A DNA stretch of 30,834 nt from Flavobacteriaceae bacterium. Lineage in GTDB: Bacteria > Bacteroidota > Bacteroidia > Flavobacteriales > Flavobacteriaceae. Of this stretch, positions 1 through 7,643 are shown piece by piece. The stretch lies in contig JAENXB010000005.1 of NCBI GenBank assembly GCA_016649785.1, forward strand, positions 1 through 30,834, in the 5' to 3' direction. The notes under the pieces were generated by a model. The model was not told the origin of the DNA, did no database searches, and saw nothing but the letters and a program-made list of their open reading frames with translations. A program made the position numbers and the translations under genes. How positions within the stretch are numbered: the stretch's first letter is position 1; each line of letters begins with the position of its first letter.

Positions 1-1
1 A

Positions 2-331
2 TTGGTCACCGTAACCTGGGTTGGAGCAGATGATCACCGAATTGGATTCAGGAATACGGCAATTGGCCAGGGCGCAAATTCGGCATTGCCAATTTTTGCA
101 TTGTTCCTGCAGAAATTAAATCAGGAAAAAGAATTTAATGAGATCACCCAGGCCCGTTTTAAAACGCTATCTGCAGAAGTTGTTGGAATGATGGATTGTG
201 AGGTAAGTCAACGGGATGGTTTTTTTGAACGTTTATTGACAAATCCTGAGAAAAAAAAGGGAAATAATAGAAACGGTAAAAAGAAAAAAGGTTTTTTTAG
301 CCGATTATTTGGTAAAAAGGATAAGAATTAA
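2..331 (+). CDS. Penicillin-binding protein 1A-like, C-terminal end (partial)
   Basis: The reading frame is open from the left edge, so only about the last 109 codons are present. The segment TWVGADDHRIGFRNTAIGQG resembles the end of the transpeptidase domain of class A penicillin-binding proteins, where a W-V-G-x-D-D motif precedes a G-Q-G-A stretch. These proteins polymerise and cross-link peptidoglycan in the periplasm. The tail is very basic: clusters of Lys with Gly and Asn are followed by FFSRLFGKK, a low-complexity C-terminus common in Bacteroidota PBP1A proteins. The catalytic SxxK and KTG motifs would lie upstream, outside the window. The apparent TTG at the first codon is only the cut edge, not a start. 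Family assignment rests on the short conserved C-terminal block, so it is good but not certain. Confidence 0.75.
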   Translation: MVTVTWVGADDHRIGFRNTAIGQGANSALPIFALFLQKLNQEKEFNEITQARFKTLSAEVVGMMDCEVSQRDGFFERLLTNPEKKKGNNRNGKKKKGFFSRLFGKKDKN

Positions 332-622
332 AGTAACTCTTCAGTTCATAAAATTTTGAGTGCCTAAAATTATTAAAGTATAGGAGGCCTCAATTTTACT
401 GAAGATACAAGTTAGTAAATTTTTAAACTTGTTCAAACAAACAGCTAATTTTCAAATAAGTTTCGCGGCTTTGACCAATATTAGCCCGCTTTTATTTTTT
501 CTTTGAACTCAATGTACATCTAACTTTAGGCACTTTATGCGTAGGTTGCCAATTTGTATCTTTTGTCAAATTGGAAAGGCCTTAAAACCAACTCCGGGAA
601 TTCACCAAAAGCCTCAGCAATA
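332..622. other. Intergenic region with a 176-bp inverted-repeat-bounded segment
   Basis: This gap of about 290 bases holds no convincing gene. Its main structure is an inverted repeat: AGTGCCTAAAATTA at 359-372 and its near-complement TAACTTTAGGCACT at 521-534 (13 of 14 bases pair). They enclose AT-rich DNA with a minor hairpin near 410-433 (CAAGTT...AACTTG). The right arm also contains a partial match to the flavobacterial -7 box (TAACTTTA), so it may belong to the promoter of the next gene. Confidence 0.4.
359..534. repeat. Inverted repeat pair, 14-bp arms, 148-bp spacer
   Basis: The arms at 359-372 and 521-534 are reverse complements with one mismatch. No flanking target duplication and no ORF are visible inside. 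It could be a decayed miniature element or a chance/regulatory inverted repeat. Confidence 0.35.
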
Positions 623-1456
623 ATGGATAAACGTTTAGAACTTCAATTTCAAGGATTTTTGGCCACTCCTCCCCTTTGGTTTAAAAATGATATGTTCAAT
701 TTGCCTCAATTTGAATTTCCCCGGGTTCCACTGCTTTCAAAAGAAATAATACTGGCAGGAAGCCCTTCCCTGCTCACAAATTTTGTGCTTGGAAAAAGGG
801 CCGAAAGCTTTTTTGACCTCGCACTTACACATTCAGACAGATTTCTTATAATCGCTCAAAATATCCAAATTCAGCGGGAAAAAATAACTTTGGGTGAAAT
901 CGATTTTTTAATTGAAGACACTGTCAAAAACCGGCAACTTCATGTAGAATTGGTATGCAAATTCTACGTGTATGATCCGTCATTTGAGAATGAATTGGAA
1001 CGCTGGATCGGTCCTAACCGAAAAGACACATTGCTTCAGAAAACTGAAAAATTAAAGCAAAAGCAATTGCCGCTTCTCTATAAACCTGAAACCGAGCCTT
1101 ATCTTTCAGGATTAAACCTGCAGTCTGATAAACTTCAGCAGGAAGTATGTTTTAAAGCCAATTTATTTATTCCGAAAAACCTTAAAAACAAGGAATTTGA
1201 GCATATCAACCATCAATGTATTTCAGGATTTTGGTTACATTTTGAAGAATTTACCGAAACCGATTATGGCAGGTTTCAATTTTTAGTGCCAAAAAAACAA
1301 GATTGGTCCATAGATCCGAAATATGGTGAAAATTGGGTTTCATATTCTGAAATAAAAGAAAGTATCGGGGAATTATTTCTTCATAAAAAATCCCCACTTC
1401 TTTGGATCAGGACTAACAGAAGGCAGTTCGAACGTGCATTTGTAGTTTGGTGGTGA
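623..1456 (+). CDS. DUF1853 family protein
   Basis: A protein of about 277 residues matching my knowledge of the DUF1853 family. Diagnostic blocks are LGEIDFLIED, HVELVCKFYVYD and WIGPNRKDTLLQK, followed by a C-terminal part rich in aromatic and charged residues. Function is unknown. The GEIDF...ELVCKF spacing resembles the acidic-then-E...K layout of PD-(D/E)XK nuclease folds, but that is inference only. I chose the ATG at 623 (MDKRLELQFQ). An in-frame TTG at 554 would add 23 residues that look non-conserved. The gene appears to be a single transcription unit: 93 bases separate it from the next start, and the following gene has its own promoter box. No signal peptide or membrane segment is apparent, so a cytoplasmic location is expected. 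Confidence 0.8.
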   Translation: MDKRLELQFQGFLATPPLWFKNDMFNLPQFEFPRVPLLSKEIILAGSPSLLTNFVLGKRAESFFDLALTHSDRFLIIAQNIQIQREKITLGEIDFLIEDTVKNRQLHVELVCKFYVYDPSFENELERWIGPNRKDTLLQKTEKLKQKQLPLLYKPETEPYLSGLNLQSDKLQQEVCFKANLFIPKNLKNKEFEHINHQCISGFWLHFEEFTETDYGRFQFLVPKKQDWSIDPKYGENWVSYSEIKESIGELFLHKKSPLLWIRTNRRQFERAFVVWW

Positions 1457-1544
1457 TGTATGAATTTCTAAACAGTTGAAATAAACCCGGTTTCTTTCTG
1501 AAGTATTTTTTTCTTAATTGTTAAATTTTCATGGGAATAGCTTG

Positions 1545-1552
1545 TAACTTTG
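1545..1552 (+). promoter_or_regulatory. -7 promoter box (TAACTTTG) for the CDF transporter gene
   Basis: An exact match to the Bacteroidota -7 consensus TAnnTTTG lies 27 bases before the chosen ATG at 1580. A TTG at 1518-1520 is a possible -33 element, with a spacing of 24, slightly long. This box favours the ATG at 1580 over the TTG at 1550, which lies inside the box. Confidence 0.6.
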
Positions 1553-1579
1553 ACTCTCTTAAAATCCAATGAAATTTTT

Positions 1580-2461
1580 ATGAAGTCCAATTTTGAAGTA
1601 GCGATAAAAACTACCTGGTTTAGTATTCTTGGAAATGCATTGTTTGCAATTGCAAAAGGAATTACCGGGATTTTCGGGAATTCCTATGCTCTTATTGCCG
1701 ATGCAATTGAATCTACCACCGATGTGTTTTCATCAATCTTTGTGCTTCTTGGTTTGAAATATGCCAACAAACCCCCTGATGCCAACCATCCTTATGGTCA
1801 CGGAAAAGCAGAACCCCTGGTTACCTTTGCCATTGTTGGATTTTTGGTGGCCTCCGCCACTGTGATCGCTTACCAGAGCATCGAACATATCCGCACTCCG
1901 CATGAGATTCCCGAGCCTTACACCCTTATTGTTTTGGCCATAATTGTGGTAATTAAAGAATTTTTTTATAGGGTGGTTTCCAAAAAAAGTGACGAAACTA
2001 AAAGCACCGCACTTAAAGCAGATGCCTGGCACCACAGAAGTGATGCCATAACCTCATTGATGGCATTTATTGGTATTTCCATCGCTTTATTTTTGGGGAA
2101 AGGTTATGAAGCCGCAGATGACTGGGCAGCCTTGTTGGCTTCCGGATTTATTTTGTATAACGCATATCAAATCCTCAGGCCGGCATTGGGAGAAGTCATG
2201 GATGAACATATGTACGATGAAATGATCAAAAATATCCGAAAAGAGGCTGAAAAAGTTCCCGGGGTGAAAGAAACAGAAAAATGTCTTGTTCGCAAAGCCG
2301 GAATGACTTTTCATATAGATTTGCACATTGCTGTAAATGCCGGAATTACGGTAAAGGAGGGACATGATATTGCCCATAGGGTCAAAAATAGATTGTTGAG
2401 CGAATTGCCTGAAATTGCGGATGTTTTGATCCATATTGAACCATTTGAGGAATTGAATTAA
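1580..2461 (+). CDS. Cation diffusion facilitator (CDF) family metal transporter
   Basis: About 293 residues with the CDF layout: membrane segments in residues 10-210 and a C-terminal cytoplasmic metallochaperone-like domain. Export of divalent metal ions (Zn, Fe, Mn, Co or Cd) in exchange for protons is the family's known role. Visible motifs are E44-x3-D48 in the second membrane segment (ADAIESTTDVF), the conserved HPYGHGKAEP loop at about 70-79, and H151-x3-D155 in the fifth segment (WHHRSDAITS). In the E. coli protein FieF the first pair is D-x3-D, so the Glu is a variation that could influence metal choice. The C-terminal domain has the usual HIDLHIAV and HIEPFEE strands. Metal specificity cannot be read from the sequence. 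The start is ATG at 1580, just after a good -7 box. Confidence 0.93.
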   Translation: MKSNFEVAIKTTWFSILGNALFAIAKGITGIFGNSYALIADAIESTTDVFSSIFVLLGLKYANKPPDANHPYGHGKAEPLVTFAIVGFLVASATVIAYQSIEHIRTPHEIPEPYTLIVLAIIVVIKEFFYRVVSKKSDETKSTALKADAWHHRSDAITSLMAFIGISIALFLGKGYEAADDWAALLASGFILYNAYQILRPALGEVMDEHMYDEMIKNIRKEAEKVPGVKETEKCLVRKAGMTFHIDLHIAVNAGITVKEGHDIAHRVKNRLLSELPEIADVLIHIEPFEELN

Positions 2462-2745
2462 TTTTAACTTCTTTGATGATTTTTAATTTTTCATCCATAC
2501 AAGAGGTTCTCTTTTTTATCTGTCAAAATTATAGGTTTTAATCTATAATCAAATTCGATTTTAAGGGGTTAATAAATCAGTCCATTTCATTTTTCCCTTT
2601 TTAATCAAAGTACTTTAGACTTTAAGAACTGTTTTGTTTCCTATTTATTAAGAAATATTTAGCACTACAGGAGTCTTTTATCCTTTGAATTCAAGTCAAT
2701 TAAGCTTAAATTCATTCTGTAATAAACCGACTAAAAAAGGACATT
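2462..2745. other. AT-rich intergenic region
   Basis: No ORF of note. A weak hairpin, AAGAG-GTT-CTCTT followed by T residues (2501-2517), could be a terminator for the CDF gene. The remainder is AT-rich and presumably carries the promoter of the next gene; no clear TAnnTTTG box was found close to the start at 2746. Confidence 0.35.
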
Positions 2746-3903
2746 ATGGAACTGATGAGTCAACAGGAATTTGGAAAATTGTCACAATTTACAAACGAGG
2801 TTTGTATTTCGATATTTATTCCTACCCAACGTGCGGGACATGAGGTTTTGGAGGGAAAAAACCGGATCAATCTAAAATCGAAATGGAATGAGATCAAGCT
2901 GCAACTTGAAAAAAAAGGTGTTTCAGCTGAAAAGATAAAAAATATAGGCAACCCAATTGAAGAATTATTGCAGGATAAGGATTTTTGGCGCCACCAATCT
3001 GATGGATTGGCTGTTTTTTCTGCTGAAGGTTTTTTTGATAAATATACTCTTCCCATCAATTTTGAGGAATATCATTATATCTCTAAGGAATTTTACATTA
3101 AACCCCTGGTACCCATTCTTACAGAAGATGGCAGGTTTTATCTTCTTTCATTACAATTGGAAGACGTCGCCTTATTTGAAGCGACCCAACATAGTATTGG
3201 CGTAGTGTACGTTGAGGATCTCATCCCTTCCAGGTTGGAGGACCGTGTTGGATTTGATTATACGGAAAAGGCGCTTCAACTAAGGCCACAGAAACAAGGC
3301 GAGGGAAATACCATGTATCACGGCCACGGCGGTGCCGACAATAATAAGAAAAGCGAAATTTTCAGATACTTCAGGGCTATAGACCAAGGCCTGGAAACTG
3401 TTCTCCATAATAAAAAAATTCCTTTAGTGATTGCCTGTCAGGATTCCTTTTTTCCAATTTATAAGGAAGCCAATTCATATCCATATTTATATGGGGAGGA
3501 AGCTGTCGGAAATCCGGCTTATATCGATATGTTGGAATTGCATGAAAAGGCATTGAAAATTATTGAGCCCTATTTTGAAAAAACCAAAAGAGAAAAACTT
3601 AAAAAATTTGAAGATTTTAATCAAACTGTTAAGACTTCTACCTCTGTTCATGATATCATTCCAGCCATAATTCAAGGAAAAGTTGATACTTTGTTCCTTG
3701 AGAACAAAGAGGATATTTGGGGTATTTATAATGAAAATACTATGGCGGTGGAAGTTCAGGATGAGCAATCTCCAAAAAACATCTCCCTTATGAACCTGGC
3801 GGCCAAAGCGGTAATTGAACATGGTGGCAACGTGTTTTTAATTGACCACGAAGCAATGCCGGAAAAAAGCTCAAAAATGAATGCCCTTTATAGGTTTAGT
3901 TAA
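2746..3903 (+). CDS. Bacterial archaeo-eukaryotic release factor-like (baeRF) protein
   Basis: A soluble protein of 385 residues that I assign to the baeRF group, bacterial relatives of eRF1/aRF1 described by comparative genomics and suggested to act in ribosome rescue or hibernation. The N-terminal region begins with a CISIFIPTQRAG strand-turn. The middle domain carries a loop with YHGHGG at about 191-196, in a position resembling the peptidyl-hydrolysis loop of release factors. The C-terminal part (GKVDTLFLENKEDIWG and NLAAKAVIEHGGNVFLID) resembles the L7Ae/eRF1 domain-3 fold. It is monocistronic, with a strong terminator right after it. The classical GGQ tripeptide is absent, so release activity cannot be assumed. 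The exact baeRF family number cannot be settled without a profile search. The start is ATG in an ELMSQQEF context. Confidence 0.65.
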   Translation: MELMSQQEFGKLSQFTNEVCISIFIPTQRAGHEVLEGKNRINLKSKWNEIKLQLEKKGVSAEKIKNIGNPIEELLQDKDFWRHQSDGLAVFSAEGFFDKYTLPINFEEYHYISKEFYIKPLVPILTEDGRFYLLSLQLEDVALFEATQHSIGVVYVEDLIPSRLEDRVGFDYTEKALQLRPQKQGEGNTMYHGHGGADNNKKSEIFRYFRAIDQGLETVLHNKKIPLVIACQDSFFPIYKEANSYPYLYGEEAVGNPAYIDMLELHEKALKIIEPYFEKTKREKLKKFEDFNQTVKTSTSVHDIIPAIIQGKVDTLFLENKEDIWGIYNENTMAVEVQDEQSPKNISLMNLAAKAVIEHGGNVFLIDHEAMPEKSSKMNALYRFS

Positions 3904-3937
3904 ATAACATCAACAGTTCAGATCTTTTCTGAAGTAA

Positions 3938-3982
3938 AAAAAATTCGTCAGGTGGAAAGAAATTCTGCCTGACGAATTTTTT
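3938..3982 (+). terminator. Intrinsic terminator after the baeRF gene
   Basis: Perfect 15-bp arms (AAAAAATTCGTCAGG at 3938-3952, complement at 3968-3982) with a 15-base loop and a T-rich tail. The A/T outer arm makes it potentially bidirectional, but only plus-strand genes flank it. Confidence 0.9.
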
Positions 3983-4042
3983 ATTTAATCAGACGAACAT
4001 TTTTATTAAAAAAGCTAACTTAGCTTCATAAAATTTATAACA

Positions 4043-4786
4043 ATGGAAAATAATTTGGCTGTATTAATAGATGGGGATAATATACCTTCAGCATACGTTA
4101 AAGAAATGATGGAAGAGATCGCTAAATACGGAAATCCAACAATTAAACGTATTTACGGGGATTGGACCAAACCGCAACTTATTAAATGGAAAAATGTGTT
4201 GTTGGAAAATGCCATTAACCCTATGCAACAATATGGATATACTACCGGTAAAAACGCTACCGACTCTGCGATGATCATAGACGCGATGGATATTTTATAC
4301 TCCCAGAAAGTTCAGGGGTTTTGCCTGGTTTCCAGCGACAGTGATTTTACGCGTTTGGCCACCCGTTTACGCGAAGCAGCGATGAAAGTGATCGGGATTG
4401 GAGAAAAGAAAACCCCCAGACCTTTTATTGTGGCCTGTGATAAATTCATTTATATCGAAATCCTGAAGGATGTATTCAAAGAGCAGGAAACCGAGGTTGT
4501 AAAAGGAAAACCTGCCAAAAAGGACAACTTGGATAAAATTACCCCTAAAGTGATCAAATTGATCGCCAGTACAATTTCTGATGTTGCCGATGAAGATGGC
4601 TGGGCATTTCTTGGAGATGTAGGCGGATTGCTTCAAAAGAAACAACCCAACTTTGACTCCCGGAATTACGGATTCCAAAAACTGACCCCTATGATAAGTT
4701 CCATTGATAAATTTGAAGTGGAATCACGTGAAAATCAGGTTGGCCGTTTTAAACTTATCTATGTCAGAAATAAAACTGACAAGTAA
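4043..4786 (+). CDS. NYN domain protein with C-terminal LOTUS/OST-HTH domain
   Basis: 247 residues. The N-terminal half is a NYN (PIN-like) ribonuclease domain of the LabA/DUF88 type: LAVLIDGDNIP at 5-15 gives the first acidic residues (D10, D12), KNATDSAMIIDAMDIL the second acidic cluster, and CLVSSDSDFTRLATRLRE the third. These Asp residues are the expected metal-binding site. Residues 165-245 form a second small domain (DEDGWAFLGDVGGLLQKKQPNF ... YGFQKL) typical of the OST-HTH/LOTUS RNA-binding fold that often follows NYN in bacteria. The expected role is an RNA-directed nuclease or RNA-binding protein in the cytoplasm; the substrate is unknown. The start is ATG at 4043. The next gene begins 41 bases downstream on the same strand, so the two may be co-transcribed. 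Confidence 0.88.
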   Translation: MENNLAVLIDGDNIPSAYVKEMMEEIAKYGNPTIKRIYGDWTKPQLIKWKNVLLENAINPMQQYGYTTGKNATDSAMIIDAMDILYSQKVQGFCLVSSDSDFTRLATRLREAAMKVIGIGEKKTPRPFIVACDKFIYIEILKDVFKEQETEVVKGKPAKKDNLDKITPKVIKLIASTISDVADEDGWAFLGDVGGLLQKKQPNFDSRNYGFQKLTPMISSIDKFEVESRENQVGRFKLIYVRNKTDK

Positions 4787-4827
4787 ATTCAATTTTAATT
4801 TCTGCTCCTAAAATCATTCATGATCCC

Positions 4828-5682
4828 ATGCGAAGCATAAAAAAGATCCATAAAGCGGAATATCGGCCGATTGCCGATTTGATCACTTATTCGCCAATAC
4901 CAACCCGGGATTTGCAAATGATAGATCCGTTCCTGTTTTTAAACCATCATGGGCCACAAAAATATGCTCCAAATAACAGTGGGTTACCTTTTGGACCACA
5001 CCCGCATCGGGGAATGGAAACCGTGACGTTTATCCTGGATGGAGATATTGCCCATAAAGATTCCAATGGACATAAAAACATAATTCAAAGTGGCGGAGTA
5101 CAATGGATGACCGCCGGCAGCGGACTTATACATGCGGAAGTTTCATCAGACAATTTTAAGAAACACGGTGGGAACCTTGAAATCCTTCAGTTATGGTTGA
5201 ATCTTCCCGCAAAATTAAAAATGACAAAACCTCAGTACAAAGGTTTTCAGAAGGATGAAATTCCAAAAATATCTTTGGATGAAGGAAAAATTAAGGCACA
5301 GGTTATTTCAGGCAATTTAAGCGGAACTAAAGGAGCTTTCCAAACCTTGACAAATGTAAATTTAACAACGCTCTTTTTTAAAGAAACCGGAAAGCTGGAT
5401 TTAACTGTTCCAAAGGAAAATAACATCTTTTTTTATGTGATCAAAGGAGCATTGCTGGTAAACGAAAAACAGGTAAAAGCCCTCAATCTCGCAGAATTCG
5501 AGAATGATTCCGAAAACCTTACTATTGAAGCCCAAACCGACAGTATTCTTTTATTCGGGCATGCTGCTCCTTTAAACGAACCTGTAGTTGCCAGAGGACC
5601 ATTTGTAATGAACAGCATGGACGAAATCAACCAGGCTTATAAAGATTATGAGGAGGGGAAATTTGGGGAGGGGAAAGAATAG
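4828..5682 (+). CDS. Pirin family protein
   Basis: 284 residues with the bicupin pirin layout. The metal ligands of pirins are all visible: H58 and H60 in FGPHPHRGMET, then H102 and E104 in SGLIHAEV, within the first cupin. The second cupin follows (FFYVIKGALLVNE) and ends with GPFVMNS, typical of the family. Pirins bind iron; some bacterial members act as quercetin dioxygenases or redox-responsive regulators, but the role here cannot be inferred from sequence. ATG at 4828 gives the standard N-terminus (MRSIKKIHKA). The stop codon lies one base from the stop of the convergent hisIE gene, and no terminator is visible between the two. Confidence 0.93.
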   Translation: MRSIKKIHKAEYRPIADLITYSPIPTRDLQMIDPFLFLNHHGPQKYAPNNSGLPFGPHPHRGMETVTFILDGDIAHKDSNGHKNIIQSGGVQWMTAGSGLIHAEVSSDNFKKHGGNLEILQLWLNLPAKLKMTKPQYKGFQKDEIPKISLDEGKIKAQVISGNLSGTKGAFQTLTNVNLTTLFFKETGKLDLTVPKENNIFFYVIKGALLVNEKQVKALNLAEFENDSENLTIEAQTDSILLFGHAAPLNEPVVARGPFVMNSMDEINQAYKDYEEGKFGEGKE

Positions 5683-5683
5683 T

Positions 5684-6301
5684 TTAATGCCTTTCTTCCA
5701 GAATTTTTACGATATCCTTTAAAGTAAATCCCTTGGCCTGAAGCAGAATTAAATAATGAAACAAAAGATCGGCGCTTTCGTTTAAAAACAAGTCATCGTT
5801 ATCATCTTTAGCTTCAATTACAGTTTCTATTGCCTCTTCCCCCACTTTTTGAGCGATCCGGTTGATCCCTTCATCAAAGAGGGAAACCACATAACTGTTT
5901 TTTTCCTGACGCAATTCAGGTTCAATCCCGCTTAACTTCTTGCGATCTTCAATAATCCCTTCAAGTTTACTCAGAAACCCAAAATTTGGATTATTGTCTT
6001 CTCCCCAACAGGTATCAGTGCCGGTATGGCAGGTTGGGCCGTGCGGAATTACTGAAATCAGCAAGGAATCACTATCACAATCATTCCTTATATTCACCAA
6101 TTCCAGGTAATTTCCGCTCTCTTCACCTTTGGTCCACAATCTATTTTTACTCCGGCTATAGAAAGTGACTTTTTTTAATTCGTTTGTTTTTAAAAAAGCT
6201 TCCTCGTTCATATATCCCAGCATCAATACATTTTTTGTAGTTGCATCCTGAATAATTGCCGGAACCAATCCGTCGTTGTTTTTATTAAAATCTATTTTCA
6301 T
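5684..6301 (-). CDS. hisIE: HisIE: phosphoribosyl-AMP cyclohydrolase / phosphoribosyl-ATP pyrophosphatase
   Basis: A bifunctional protein of 205 residues, steps 2 and 3 of histidine biosynthesis. The N-terminal HisI domain has NRLWTKGEESGNYL and the zinc/catalytic Cys positions in RNDCDSDSL and PTCHTGTDTCW. The C-terminal HisE domain begins near residue 105 and has the helical signature QKVGEEAIETVIEAK followed by ESADLLFHYLILL, with the acidic Mg-binding residues. It is the last gene of the his operon in this window, 369 bases after hisF, a gap filled by repeats. Its stop is one base from the stop of the convergent pirin gene. The start is ATG at 6301. Confidence 0.97.
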   Translation of the reverse strand: MKIDFNKNNDGLVPAIIQDATTKNVLMLGYMNEEAFLKTNELKKVTFYSRSKNRLWTKGEESGNYLELVNIRNDCDSDSLLISVIPHGPTCHTGTDTCWGEDNNPNFGFLSKLEGIIEDRKKLSGIEPELRQEKNSYVVSLFDEGINRIAQKVGEEAIETVIEAKDDNDDLFLNESADLLFHYLILLQAKGFTLKDIVKILEERH

Positions 6302-6670
6302 TTTTTCTGTTATTTTTTTTCCTCATTGTTTAACCAAGATCCACTTAACGGAATGACAGGTACGTAATTCCGTAAAATTTTAAGATTTTCAAACATTTTA
6401 GTCCTCCATCCTGGCACTTGAATCTTCTTTTTTACTTCGTACTTCTAACTTTTTTTAGTCTTTTTTCTATGCTCTATTTTCTCTCCTCTTTTTTAAGCCA
6501 CTAATGCACGAATATTATTTTTTCTTAAATTAACATTCACTAACTTTTTCTAATATTTTACCTCTTGAATCTTAATTCTTATTTTTACTTCGTACTTCTA
6601 ACCTCGTACTTCTAACTTTTTCAGTCTTTTTTCTATTTTCTTTTTTCTCAAATCTATAATCTCACATCTA
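6302..6670 (-). repeat. hisF-hisIE gap: two heptad-repeat arrays, a dispersed 13-mer and a tiny ORF
   Basis: A 369-base intercistronic region. On the minus (mRNA) strand, 13 consecutive 7-base units run from the base directly after the hisF stop (6670 down to 6580); 11 of them have the form xxGAxxx, with units such as TAGATGT, TAGAAAA, TAGAAGT and ACGAAGT. A second array of eight such units with one single-base slip occupies 6490 down to 6434. Between them lies TAATGCACGAATA (plus strand, about 6503), also found near 11915. A 28-codon ORF occupies 6310-6396. No terminator was found, so read-through into hisIE is expected. Confidence 0.7.
6310..6396 (-). CDS. Possible 28-residue ORF upstream of hisIE
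   Basis: An ATG at 6396 opens a 28-codon frame (MFENLKILRNYVPVIPLSG, then SWLNNEEKK) that ends 8 bases before the hisIE start. The inner part contains the complementary ends CGGAAT...ATTCCG (6-bp stem). I do not recognise the product. It may be a leader-type ORF, a decayed fragment or part of a dispersed repeat. Support is weak: only length, position and a plausible composition. Confidence 0.2.
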   Translation of the reverse strand: MFENLKILRNYVPVIPLSGSWLNNEEKK

Positions 6671-7426
6671 TCAAATCCTAACCGCGATCCCATTCCTTCT
6701 CAATTCCTGTTTTAAATCAATAATTTCAATTTCCTTAAAGTGAAAAACACTCGCCGCAAGTGCTGCATCTGCTTTTCCTTCTTTAAAAGTATCGCAAAAA
6801 TGCTGCATATTTCCGGCTCCCCCCGAGGCAATTATGGGGATGTGCAATTCTGATGAAAGCCGGGCAAGGGCTTCATTGGCAAAGCCATTTTTAGTGCCGT
6901 CGTTATTCATAGATGTGAATAAGATCTCCCCTGCTCCACGTTTTTCAACCTCTTTGGCCCAATCGAATAAATTGAGTTCGGTTGGAATTTGTCCGCCCAT
7001 TAAATGTACGATCCATTCTCCATCTATTTTCTTGGCGTCTATCGCAACCGTGATACACTGGTTGCCAAATTTTGCCGCCAAATCATTGATGAGCTGCGGA
7101 TTTTTTATCGCTGAAGAATTAATGGAAACCTTATCGGCCCCATTTTTAAGCAGAATATCTACGTCTTCTACAGATGAAATTCCGCCTCCTACAGTAAATG
7201 GAATATTTACCTTTTCTGCAACCCTCAATACCAACTCGGCCAGGGTTTTCCGCTTTTCTTCTGTCGCAGAAATATCTAAAAACACCAGTTCGTCAGCTCC
7301 TGATCTTGCATATATTTCAGCCAATTCCACCGGATCTCCCGCATCGCGAAGTTCCAGAAAATTTATTCCTTTAACCGTTCTGCCATCTTTTATATCCAGA
7401 CAGGGAATTATTCTTTTTGTGAGCAT
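6671..7426 (-). CDS. hisF: HisF: imidazole glycerol phosphate synthase, cyclase subunit
   Basis: 251 residues, the full length for HisF. A (beta/alpha)8 barrel that takes ammonia from HisH and converts PRFAR to imidazole glycerol phosphate and AICAR. The first catalytic Asp is D11 in IPCLDIKDGRTVKG, with the second in TVAIDAKK. The phosphate-binding motifs VGGGISSVED, SINSSAI and ASGGAGNMQHF are intact. It follows hisA in the operon, separated by 208 bases that include inverted heptad-repeat arms. The start ATG is preceded five bases upstream by heptad units. The stop TGA is followed immediately by a 13-unit heptad array. Confidence 0.98.
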   Translation of the reverse strand: MLTKRIIPCLDIKDGRTVKGINFLELRDAGDPVELAEIYARSGADELVFLDISATEEKRKTLAELVLRVAEKVNIPFTVGGGISSVEDVDILLKNGADKVSINSSAIKNPQLINDLAAKFGNQCITVAIDAKKIDGEWIVHLMGGQIPTELNLFDWAKEVEKRGAGEILFTSMNNDGTKNGFANEALARLSSELHIPIIASGGAGNMQHFCDTFKEGKADAALAASVFHFKEIEIIDLKQELRRNGIAVRI

Positions 7427-7430
7427 AAGT

Positions 7431-7451
7431 GAGATTTGAGATTTAGTATTT
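7431..7451. repeat. Heptad repeat arm upstream of the hisF start
   Basis: On the plus strand, two GAGATTT units and one variant lie in phase; the nearest is 4 bases from the hisF start codon. In the mRNA this is pyrimidine-rich and is complementary to the array at the hisA stop: 15 of 17 bases of the best register pair. Confidence 0.6.
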
Positions 7452-7608
7452 ACCTAGTATTGCCAGGTTTCACATTAATTCCTGAATATTTATTTTCTTT
7501 CCAAATTGCAACAATTAACGTGAATATGCACCCATTCTATTCATCCTGTTTCTATCTTCTTGTTGTTTGCCTATTTTTCTAACTTTTTTATGACTTGTAC
7601 CTTGTAAA

Positions 7609-7643
7609 ACCTCTAAAATCTCATTTCTCAGATCTCAAATCTT
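7609..7643 (-). repeat. Heptad repeat arm spanning the hisA stop codon
   Basis: Five in-phase 7-base units on the minus strand (AAGATTT, GAGATCT, GAGAAAT, GAGATTT and TAGAGGT types). The hisA stop TGA (7635-7637) lies across the junction of units one and two, so the last two sense codons of hisA are part of the array. Confidence 0.65.

Noticed and set aside
554..622. TTG start of the DUF1853 gene
   Set aside because: The 23 extra residues do not look like the family's N-terminus, and an ATG at 623 gives the expected start.
2087..2434. Long minus-strand open frame inside the CDF gene
   Set aside because: It is antisense to a well-supported transporter, lacks a promoter and has the composition of a shadow frame.
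6834..7439. 201-codon plus-strand frame opposite hisF
   Set aside because: Fully antisense to hisF; residues mirror the HisF codons and no family is recognisable.
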